Origin: CAYSCW01 sp964449165
GTDB taxonomy: Bacteria; Acidobacteriota; Aminicenantia; Aminicenantales; Aminicenantaceae
DNA: 64,000 nucleotides
Direction of reading: 5' to 3'
Assembly (NCBI GenBank): GCA_964449165.1
Contig: CAYVAT010000013.1
Coordinates: 1-64,000, forward strand
Part shown: in pieces, positions 8,762-16,156 of the stretch
Numbering within the stretch: the first letter of the stretch is position 1
Layout of the letters: every line of letters begins with the position of its first letter
Program-made: the position numbers and the translations under genes
Notes under the pieces: generated by a model
Database searches by the model: none
Seen by the model: the letters and a program-made list of their open reading frames with translations, nothing else
Told to the model about the DNA's origin: nothing

Positions 8762-10444
8762 ATGGAGAAGAAGAGCGTAATGGATAGGAAAATCGGCGTT
8801 TATGTTTGTGAATGCGGGCCGAACATAGCAGATGCTCTGGATATAGACAGGGTTATCGAAGCTGTGTCGGGCATGGAGAATGTCGCTGTTATCGATAGGT
8901 ATAAACTCCTGTGCTCCCCGGACGGGAAGAAATACCTTGCCGAGCAGATAAAAGAACATGGGCTGACACACTTGGTGGTTGGAGCGTGTTCCCCAAAACA
9001 GCATGAAGCGACTTTTATGGGCGTATGTAAAGAAGGTGGGATGAATCCTTTCCTGATGCAGATGGCCAATCTTCGAGAGCAGATCGCATGGATAACTCCA
9101 GACAAAGAAAAAGCTACCGAACGGGCGATCAGGCACATGAAAGCGGCTGTTCGACGTGTCCGGTATCACGCGCCGTTGGAACAAAAAGAAATTGAATGTA
9201 ATGCAGATGTGCTGGTCATAGGTGGAGGTATAGCGGGAATGTCGGCAGCCCTGCTGCTGAGCAGTCCGGACCGAAAAGTGTTTCTAGTCGAAAAGAATAC
9301 AGAACTCGGAGGAATGGTTTCAAGATACGAGAAGCTCTTTCCGGATATGATCAGAGGCAGTGAGATTACGGAAAGGCGCGTCAAGAGCTTGAAAGAAGAC
9401 GATAATATCGAGGTGCTAACAGGTACAAAAGTGGAGAAAATCCTCGGCTTTTTCGGAAACTTTGTAGTTACTGTCCGCGAAGGAGAATCCGAACCTCGAG
9501 AGTTTAAAGTGGGAGCTGTTGTAGTGGCCACAGGTGCAGACCTTTTCGATCCCGGTACCCTGGAGGAATACGCGTACGGGAAGATAAAAAATGTTGTTAC
9601 TGCCCCCGAGGTTGAAGAAATGAATCTGAAAGGAAACATTAAGCTCGAAAACGGAAAAGAACCGAAAAGTGTTGGGATTATTCATTGCGTTGGTCGGAAA
9701 GAGAAAGGGTACTGCTCAGAGGTGTGCTGCAGAGCGGGGATGAAGATATCGCGCTATCTGAAAGAAAAGATTCCGGCCGTTTCAATAAAGCATTTTTATC
9801 AGGATCTCTGTGTTCCGGGCTCTGGAGCGCAGGCGTTCTACGAGGAGACCCGGGATGCGGGGGCGGAGTTTGTCTGCACAGATACAGTTAAACTGAAGGA
9901 GTCCGATAAAAATATCAAAATAGATCACGACGGTAAAGTTGATACAGTAGACATGGCGGTCCTTCTGCCCGCAATAGAACCGGCAGAAGACACTTCTGAT
10001 ATTTCCGAAATGCTCGGTGTTGAAAAGGGAAAGGGAGGATTTCTTACGGAAGAACACGAGAAGATAAGCCCGGTCACTACAACCGTCGAAGGAGTATGCC
10101 TGGCCGGGTCTGTTTCAGGACCAAAAACCGTACGTGACGCCGTGTCCCAGTCAGAAGCTGCAGCGGGGAAGATACTTTCCTCATTGGTGCCGGGTCGAAA
10201 ACTGGAAACAGAAGCCAAGACTTCGAAAATATTCGAGAATTTGTGTACGGGCTGTAGAACTTGTCTGACGGTATGCTGTTACAGCGCAATCGAGTATGAT
10301 GAATCGAGAGGAGTTTGTGTGGTTAATGAGGTGCTCTGCAAGGGATGCGGGAATTGCGCAGCAGCTTGCCCCTCTGGAGCGGCAATGCATCAGCAATTTA
10401 CACCAAAACAAATCTACAGGGAAGTGATAGAGATATTGCGATGA
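8762..10444 (+). CDS. QmoB-like HdrA flavoprotein
   Basis: This 560-residue protein has the HdrA N-terminal domain (VYVCECGPN near residue 14) and a FAD motif (GGGIAG near residue 156). It also has the HCVGRKEKGYCS region and a C-terminal ferredoxin domain (CTGCRTC and CKGCGNCAAACP). It lacks the CxxC that normally follows the FAD motif (the segment reads FPDMIRGS) and lacks the internal ferredoxin insertion. In both respects it complements the shorter HdrA gene 15 bases upstream. The pattern resembles QmoB of the Qmo complex. An alternative in-frame ATG lies at 8780. Its stop overlaps the next start (ATGA). Confidence 0.88.
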   Translation: MEKKSVMDRKIGVYVCECGPNIADALDIDRVIEAVSGMENVAVIDRYKLLCSPDGKKYLAEQIKEHGLTHLVVGACSPKQHEATFMGVCKEGGMNPFLMQMANLREQIAWITPDKEKATERAIRHMKAAVRRVRYHAPLEQKEIECNADVLVIGGGIAGMSAALLLSSPDRKVFLVEKNTELGGMVSRYEKLFPDMIRGSEITERRVKSLKEDDNIEVLTGTKVEKILGFFGNFVVTVREGESEPREFKVGAVVVATGADLFDPGTLEEYAYGKIKNVVTAPEVEEMNLKGNIKLENGKEPKSVGIIHCVGRKEKGYCSEVCCRAGMKISRYLKEKIPAVSIKHFYQDLCVPGSGAQAFYEETRDAGAEFVCTDTVKLKESDKNIKIDHDGKVDTVDMAVLLPAIEPAEDTSDISEMLGVEKGKGGFLTEEHEKISPVTTTVEGVCLAGSVSGPKTVRDAVSQSEAAAGKILSSLVPGRKLETEAKTSKIFENLCTGCRTCLTVCCYSAIEYDESRGVCVVNEVLCKGCGNCAAACPSGAAMHQQFTPKQIYREVIEILR

Positions 10445-11523
10445 AAGAAGGGCATGTAATCAAAGCAGCTGAAGGGACGAGTAAAGCTATAGCCGGGCTT
10501 TTAAAGAGCTCGCTGGAGAAGAAAATCTTTGAGGCTGTGCTTGTGCCAATACGCACAAACGAAGGATATAACTACGTTTTGACGGATAACGCCGACCTTC
10601 TGGAAAGGGCCGAGATAATGCCCCCGGTGATGTCTGTTCAAGGGGGCAAGGTGTTGCAGGCTCTGACTCGGCACGGGAAAAGCAGGAAAATCGCCGCCGT
10701 AATGCGGATGTGCGAAATACGGGCTGCTGTAGAGCTTTCCAAGTTGGAGCAGACGGATTTGGAGAACGTTTTCTTTATCAGTGTGGATTGTAATGGCGTA
10801 ACACCTCTCTCCGATTACCTGGAAGATCCGTCCAGCGCCGGCACGAAGCTCCGGCCACTTTGCGAAATCTGTACGTCATTCAGTGTTGTTGGAGATAAAC
10901 AGGCCCAGGATGTTGATATACACGCTGCAACCATGGGTGTAGATGAAGGAGAAGTGTTGTTTATTCCCATGAGCGATGACGGTGAAAGTGTGCTGGAGAA
11001 ACTGGCCATTGATAAGAAAAAAGACGCCGGGAAATGGGTAAAGGAAACAGAGAAGTTGCAGAAGCAGCGTATAGCCGCCAGGGAAAAAGCTCTGAAAGAA
11101 ACAAAGGAAATGGTAAAAGGACTGAACGGTTTGCTGGAGGTGTTCAGCCGGTGCATAGAATGTCACAACTGCCGCAGTGTATGCCCGATATGCTATTGTC
11201 GGCTCTGCTTTTCTGATAAGGATACTTTCCGGGAAACAGGCGCGGAATATCTTGATCGTGTGCAGGCCCAAGGGGTGATGAAGTGTACAGATGACCTTCT
11301 GCAGTTCCATTTGGGCCGGATGTCGCACATGAGCTTATCGTGCGTGTCCTGCGGAATGTGTGAAGATGTGTGCCCGGTGGACATACCGGTTGGACAAGTA
11401 TTCAGCGCCGTAGCCGAGAAAACTCAGGCGATATTTGACTATTTTGCGGGTAAAAGTTCTGATGAGGAACAGCCGCTCAGGACATTCGAGCTGGGTGAAT
11501 TGGTTGAAGTAGAGGACAAATGA
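10441..11523 (+). CDS. FrhB/FdhB-type iron-sulfur protein, paralogue 1
   Basis: I chose ATG 10441, which overlaps the upstream stop by ATGA; the frame extends further upstream only inside the preceding gene. The 360-residue protein resembles the coenzyme F420 hydrogenase/dehydrogenase beta family (COG1035-like) in its first two thirds, with a CEICTSF motif. It ends in two Cys-rich cluster motifs: CIECHNC...CPICYCRLC near 238 and CVSCGMCEDVCP near 301. In related loci such proteins are the flavin or Fe-S output subunit of HdrA-MvhD complexes, standing where HdrB/HdrC would be. The electron acceptor cannot be told from sequence. The next gene is its tandem paralogue. Confidence 0.82.
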   Translation: MKEGHVIKAAEGTSKAIAGLLKSSLEKKIFEAVLVPIRTNEGYNYVLTDNADLLERAEIMPPVMSVQGGKVLQALTRHGKSRKIAAVMRMCEIRAAVELSKLEQTDLENVFFISVDCNGVTPLSDYLEDPSSAGTKLRPLCEICTSFSVVGDKQAQDVDIHAATMGVDEGEVLFIPMSDDGESVLEKLAIDKKKDAGKWVKETEKLQKQRIAAREKALKETKEMVKGLNGLLEVFSRCIECHNCRSVCPICYCRLCFSDKDTFRETGAEYLDRVQAQGVMKCTDDLLQFHLGRMSHMSLSCVSCGMCEDVCPVDIPVGQVFSAVAEKTQAIFDYFAGKSSDEEQPLRTFELGELVEVEDK

Positions 11524-11561
11524 ATGGTCTGTGACCGGCCGCGCATGCTTGGAGACTTGAA

Positions 11562-12671
11562 ATGACTAAGATGTTGAAAATAGATAAAGCGATTTCAGAC
11601 GGGACCAGAGATTTTCTGCGCTATCTTCTGGACAGCAAGAACGTGCGTAGTGTGGCAGTGCTGAGGAGAGATAGGACGTCTGGCTGGGTCAGCTACAGCC
11701 TGATCTCTGATCCGGAAAAGATAGAGGAAGCGGTCCCTTTTTCTCCGGTCATGCCATACAACGCGGGTGAGTATCTCTCTCGCCTCACATCCAAGGGACC
11801 GTTCGATAAGCCTGTTGCGGTGGTATTGCGTCCATGCGAACAGCGAGCGTTTGTGGAGCTTGTAAAACGACAGCAGGGCAGTTTGGACAATATCATAACA
11901 ATCAGTTCGGTTTGTCCGGGAGTTTATCCTTTGAAAACATTTGTTCGTGAGAACGAGGACAAGCTGTTTAAGGATTACTGGTCGGTGGTAGCTGATGGAA
12001 AACAACCTGAGGGGATCCGGGACACGTGTTCGTTCTGTGAGCATTTTGTTCCGGCTGAAGCCGACATTGTCATACCCATAGCAGGCGAGAAGGATACGGG
12101 CAAAGAATGCAAATTGTTCGCGAATACCGAAAAGGGAGCTGAACTACTGAAGGGGATAGATGGGAAAATACAGGAATCTGAACTGGAGACAAAAGGAACC
12201 GAAGCTATCCGGCAGTTGCGGAAGGAAAACGAAGAAAAGATGCTGGCCGATCTGGGGAAAAAGTTATCGGGATTAGATGGGCTGGTAGAAATGTTCAGTA
12301 CGTGCATTGGCTGTCATGGATGTCGGTCGGTTTGCCCGATTTGTTACTGCCGCTTATGTGAATTTGATTCTTCTCGAAGTGAATACGAGGCACGAAAATA
12401 TGAAATCGAACTGCGCAAGAAGGGGGGCGTAAGAATACCCCCGGGCTCCATAGCCTTTCAGATAGGTCGGATGATCCATATAGGCCTTTCCTGTGTGAGC
12501 TGCGGGATGTGTAGCGACGTGTGTCCCGCCGATATCCCGGTTGCAAATATTTTCAGGAAAGCGGGAAAGGCGGTCCAGGATGTGTTCGAATACATTCCTG
12601 GAAAGGACCTTGAGGATAGTATCCCTGTCACGACATTTGAAGAAGAGGAATTGAGAAGTGTTGAGGATTAA
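11562..12671 (+). CDS. FrhB/FdhB-type iron-sulfur protein, paralogue 2
   Basis: The 369-residue product is a paralogue of the preceding one with the same layout: an FrhB/FdhB-like N-terminal part with RPCEQRAF and CSFCEHF motifs, then cluster motifs near C248 (CIGCHGC...CPICYCRLC) and C311 (CVSCGMCSDVCP). Tandem copies suggest a two-subunit output module. I see no CCG domain of the HdrB type, so a true heterodisulfide reductase site is not apparent. The gene ends the plus-strand operon, and its stop overlaps by 4 bases that of the convergent hydrogenase maturation gene. Confidence 0.82.
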   Translation: MTKMLKIDKAISDGTRDFLRYLLDSKNVRSVAVLRRDRTSGWVSYSLISDPEKIEEAVPFSPVMPYNAGEYLSRLTSKGPFDKPVAVVLRPCEQRAFVELVKRQQGSLDNIITISSVCPGVYPLKTFVRENEDKLFKDYWSVVADGKQPEGIRDTCSFCEHFVPAEADIVIPIAGEKDTGKECKLFANTEKGAELLKGIDGKIQESELETKGTEAIRQLRKENEEKMLADLGKKLSGLDGLVEMFSTCIGCHGCRSVCPICYCRLCEFDSSRSEYEARKYEIELRKKGGVRIPPGSIAFQIGRMIHIGLSCVSCGMCSDVCPADIPVANIFRKAGKAVQDVFEYIPGKDLEDSIPVTTFEEEELRSVED

Positions 12672-13135
12672 GAGGGTGGTGAATCAGATTTTATTATCTT
12701 TGTTATTTCATCTACAATTCCCGGAATTTTACTTTTTACCCCAGGAGTACATTCCTCGCCAAACGTAGTATTATCTTCTATTTCTATTGCATAAATTTCA
12801 ATAATTTGAGGTATTTTATATCCCAGCTTCCTTCCGAGTTCAATTGCAGTTCTAATATTCACTCCATGTGAGTATGATGGAGTTGAAAAAGTGCCTATAT
12901 CTTCCAGGTTTAGTTTGTAAAGGGTGCCAGGTGTTTCTTTTTCTGTTTTTATGGAGTCGATGATGATAAGTCTCTCGTATTCACCAATATAGTCAAGCAG
13001 TGAAATTCCCGCCAGACTTGTTTTTATCACTTCAATATCAGGAAGGGAAAGTTTCTCTATCTCATTTGCCACACAGATGCCTACCGAATCATCTGTCAGA
13101 ATTGGGTTTCCAACTCCCAATATAAGAGTTTCCAT
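12668..13135 (-). CDS. [NiFe] hydrogenase maturation endopeptidase (HycI/HyaD family)
   Basis: The 155-residue protein has the family start GVGNPILTDDSVG, including the acidic residue that binds nickel in the precursor, and a later SHG motif. These proteases clip the C-terminal tail of the large subunit after nickel insertion. The gene is last in the minus-strand hydrogenase operon, 57 bases downstream of the large-subunit gene whose tail it would remove. No clear ribosome site precedes its ATG, so translation may depend on the upstream gene. Its end overlaps the convergent FrhB-like gene. Confidence 0.9.
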   Translation of the reverse strand: METLILGVGNPILTDDSVGICVANEIEKLSLPDIEVIKTSLAGISLLDYIGEYERLIIIDSIKTEKETPGTLYKLNLEDIGTFSTPSYSHGVNIRTAIELGRKLGYKIPQIIEIYAIEIEDNTTFGEECTPGVKSKIPGIVDEITKIIKSDSPPS

Positions 13136-13192
13136 TTTTGAAGACGGGAAATATCAATCCACAGTAATGAGCGTGAAGAGATCGAAATATTT

Positions 13193-14656
13193 TTACGACC
13201 TTCTGATAGTGTCTATTATATTCGCTTTATGATCTCTAATGTTGACTTCGAGAGGCATATGCCCGGGCAGTGAATGAGTAGCACAGGCAAGGCAAGGGTC
13301 ATATGCACGGAATGCCATTTCTACCATGTTAAGTAATCCCTCAGATACCTTTCCCTCCTTTATGAGCCCTTTTGCCGCTTTCTCTATTGACATACATATC
13401 GAAGCAGCATTGTTAACTGTAGCAACAATTAAATTGACGTCTGTAAGAACACCTTTATCGTCTGTCTTGTAATGATGATAGAGAGTACCTCTTGGTGCTT
13501 CTACTACGCCAATCCCTTCATCAGGAACAGCGGTTGGGATACTTCTAACATCGGGGTCGAGAATTTCCTCGTCCTGGGCTAACTCCAAAAGCCTTTCAGC
13601 TGCATAGAGAAGCTCCACTAGCCTTGCCCAATGATAGGCAAGAGTGTTGTGTGCTGGCTTACCACCCAAGATATTATACATTTTTTCATATTCTACTTGA
13701 GCCAGTGGCGTTGCCATACCATCGGACGCATTGAGTCTTGCAAGAGGAGCTACTCGATAAACTCCGCTGTCCTTTCCATCAACGAATCCCTTCCAGCCGA
13801 CACCTTTAAGATATGGAAATTTTATGTAGCTCCACGGCTCAACATGCTCCTCAATATGATTCAGATACTCCCGAGACTTAAACTTGGCAAACTCCTTACC
13901 TTCAGGGTCAACTACTCTAATATCTCCGTCATAAAAATTGACTTTATTGTTCTCATCAACAAGTCCCATATAATATGTTTTGTGTTTGTAAATATCTCCC
14001 ACAATGACATCTACATACTCTTTGTTTTTGAGAACAATGTCTTCAAAAGCTTTCAAAGCGAATTTGGCAAATTCTATCGCATCTTTCCCTATTTGGATAT
14101 ATTCTTCTCTATCTTCTTTGGTAACCCCCTTGGATACACCCCCAGGAAGATTACATACGGGGTGAATAACCCTGCCTCCCTGCTTTGTAATGATGTTGCG
14201 CAGCCGCTTTCTGATATCTATAACCTTCTTGCCCGCGTCAAGACCAACTTTCTGAATGACTCCCAAAATATTCCTCTCTCCTGCGGGTGCCTGTGGTCCA
14301 ACAACAAAATCAGGTCCCCCAAGGAAGAAGAAGTGGAGAGTATGGTCTTCAGCCATGAAAGCAGAATTAATAAGCTCTCTTATCTTCTTGGCCGGTGACG
14401 GAGGGGTTACATGGAACAAATCATCAAGCGCCTTGCCAGATGCCATATGATGGGTAGTGGGACATACGCCACATATCTTGGGAGTGATTCTCGGCATTTC
14501 CTCTGCCATGCGTCCTTCAGAAAATTTCTCAAATCCCCTCAGCTCAGGAACTTGAAAAAAAGCCTTCTCCACATTTCCCTCGTTATTAAGAAATATTTCT
14601 ATCTTCCCATGACCTTCAAGCCTTGTTATTGGGTCTATCGTTATTCTTTTTGCCAT
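13193..14656 (-). CDS. mvhA: Group 3 [NiFe] hydrogenase large subunit (MvhA type)
   Basis: The 487-residue catalytic subunit carries both nickel-binding motifs: C62-GV-C65 with H69 near the N-terminus, and DPC455-LA-C458-AT-H461 near the C-terminus. A 26-residue tail after H461 is the expected substrate of the maturation protease encoded next. AAGGGAGATAAA precedes the start. The surrounding hdrA-mvhD-mvhG order identifies it as the MvhADG type, which oxidises H2 and feeds electrons through MvhD to the HdrA flavin. The hyp genes for metal insertion are not in this window. Confidence 0.95.
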   Translation of the reverse strand: MAKRITIDPITRLEGHGKIEIFLNNEGNVEKAFFQVPELRGFEKFSEGRMAEEMPRITPKICGVCPTTHHMASGKALDDLFHVTPPSPAKKIRELINSAFMAEDHTLHFFFLGGPDFVVGPQAPAGERNILGVIQKVGLDAGKKVIDIRKRLRNIITKQGGRVIHPVCNLPGGVSKGVTKEDREEYIQIGKDAIEFAKFALKAFEDIVLKNKEYVDVIVGDIYKHKTYYMGLVDENNKVNFYDGDIRVVDPEGKEFAKFKSREYLNHIEEHVEPWSYIKFPYLKGVGWKGFVDGKDSGVYRVAPLARLNASDGMATPLAQVEYEKMYNILGGKPAHNTLAYHWARLVELLYAAERLLELAQDEEILDPDVRSIPTAVPDEGIGVVEAPRGTLYHHYKTDDKGVLTDVNLIVATVNNAASICMSIEKAAKGLIKEGKVSEGLLNMVEMAFRAYDPCLACATHSLPGHMPLEVNIRDHKANIIDTIRRS

Positions 14657-14735
14657 TTTATCTCCCTTTTCCTCAAAGTGATGTAAATTGTCTTATAAAC
14701 TTAACAAACAATAAAAAATTGCTCCAAGCATTCAT

Positions 14736-15716
14736 CTATGCCATTCTCTTCCTTTTTAACAGCGAAGAAGGCAAACTATACATATAGAAAAGACCTGCCG
14801 GATCTACTATCTGGTCGATTAACTTCTTCGTGTCTTCCTCTGTCATCTTCTCTTCTTCTTCCACGCCTATTATGGATGCAATTGCTGATAATCCTTTTGC
14901 CCCCTGGTCTACTACTTCCTTTGTCGGTCCAAAACATCCGCGACACGGCATATTTGCATTTATGCATCTCTCACCACAGCCGCTCCTGGTTACAGGGCCT
15001 AAGCAGATAAGCCCTTCTTCTAAAAAACACTTCTCAGGGTCTGGTATTATCTCGTAGGGTCTCTTTATTTCCTTTATTGAGAGTTTATCCGGTTTTGTCT
15101 CTCCACGTGGGCAAGTTTCACACAAGGATTTATCAGGTGCGAGAACTGCTCCCTTTTCGGGAAGCTTACCTTCCAATATAGCTGTTACCGCATTCATAAT
15201 TAAATCTGGTGGCGGTGCACATCCAGGAAGATAATAATCAACATCGATTGTCTGGTCCAGTGTCTTGACTGTATCATAGAACTCAGGAAGCGTAAGCTCA
15301 CCCTCAGGAATATTTGTTTTTTGTTGTGGCACTATCCCATTGGGGTTTGCTATAGAGGGTACTGTCTTGTAAACCCTCGTGAAAATTGTTTCCCTATTCC
15401 AAAAATTTGCAAGCCCTGGTATTCCACCTAAATGAGAACAGGACCCAAACGCGACTACAAGCCCAGATTTCTTTCTCAATAGTTTCACCATCTCTTCCTG
15501 TTCTTCTGTTCTAATAGCACCGTTTATGAAACTCACTGCTATTTCTCCATCGCCCATCGCCTCCACATCCTTTTTCTTAAAGTCCAGTGCGACTGGCCAG
15601 AACGCTATATCCACTGCCTCCACTACTTTTAATATATCCTCATTAAGGTCGACAATAGCTTCCTCACATCCACCACATGAAGCGCACCAATAAAATGCTA
15701 CTTTTGGTTTAGCCAT
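14736..15716 (-). CDS. mvhG: [NiFe] hydrogenase small subunit (MvhG type)
   Basis: The 326-residue protein begins with the proximal-cluster motif WCASCGGCE (C11, C14, C17) and has GSCSHLGG and LPGCAPPP further on. Cysteine-rich segments around residues 190-275 should hold the remaining Fe-S clusters. There is no Tat signal, fitting a cytoplasmic group 3 enzyme. A strong GAAGGAGG site precedes the ATG. It lies between mvhD and mvhA in the operon and passes electrons from the NiFe site to MvhD. Confidence 0.95.
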   Translation of the reverse strand: MAKPKVAFYWCASCGGCEEAIVDLNEDILKVVEAVDIAFWPVALDFKKKDVEAMGDGEIAVSFINGAIRTEEQEEMVKLLRKKSGLVVAFGSCSHLGGIPGLANFWNRETIFTRVYKTVPSIANPNGIVPQQKTNIPEGELTLPEFYDTVKTLDQTIDVDYYLPGCAPPPDLIMNAVTAILEGKLPEKGAVLAPDKSLCETCPRGETKPDKLSIKEIKRPYEIIPDPEKCFLEEGLICLGPVTRSGCGERCINANMPCRGCFGPTKEVVDQGAKGLSAIASIIGVEEEEKMTEEDTKKLIDQIVDPAGLFYMYSLPSSLLKRKRMA

Positions 15717-15754
15717 AATTGCCTCCTTCTAAAATAGACATCATTTCTACTTAT

Positions 15755-16156
15755 TTAGGATAATTCTAGGGGACCTAAATTTTTTACAGTTTCTGCCATT
15801 TCATTTGCTACTTTTGCAAATCTCTCTCCTTCGCCTGCTGCAACCCAGTCCAATCTAACTCTTTCTTCTTCAATCCCCAGCTGCTTCAGGGTATTCTTCA
15901 AAAGATGTGCTCTCCGAAGTGCCTTATAGTTTCCTGTTTTGTAATGGCAGTCCCCGGGATGGCATCCTAAAATTAACACTCCGCTTGCGCCCTCTTTTAA
16001 TGCTTGTATCACAAGCTCTGGATCTACACGACCGCTGCACATAACCCGAACGATTCTTACATTCGCAGGATAATTCAATCGTGCGCCCCCAGCCTTATCT
16101 GCTCCTTCGTATGAACACCAATTACATAGAAAACTAACGATTGTTGGCTCATTCAT
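15755..16156 (-). CDS. mvhD: MvhD-type [2Fe-2S] subunit, hydrogenase-linked copy
   Basis: The 133-residue protein has all MvhD cysteines (CNWCSYEGAD, MCSGRVDP, GCHPGDCHY). Its ATG overlaps the hdrA stop by 4 bases, typical of tight coupling. It joins the hydrogenase to HdrA. It is clearly more diverged from the two plus-strand copies than they are from each other, which fits separate function in the H2-linked complex. Confidence 0.95.
   Translation of the reverse strand: MNEPTIVSFLCNWCSYEGADKAGGARLNYPANVRIVRVMCSGRVDPELVIQALKEGASGVLILGCHPGDCHYKTGNYKALRRAHLLKNTLKQLGIEEERVRLDWVAAGEGERFAKVANEMAETVKNLGPLELS

Noticed and set aside
13631..14398. 255-codon frame antisense to mvhA
   Set aside because: It lies wholly opposite the intact hydrogenase large subunit and lacks recognisable domains.
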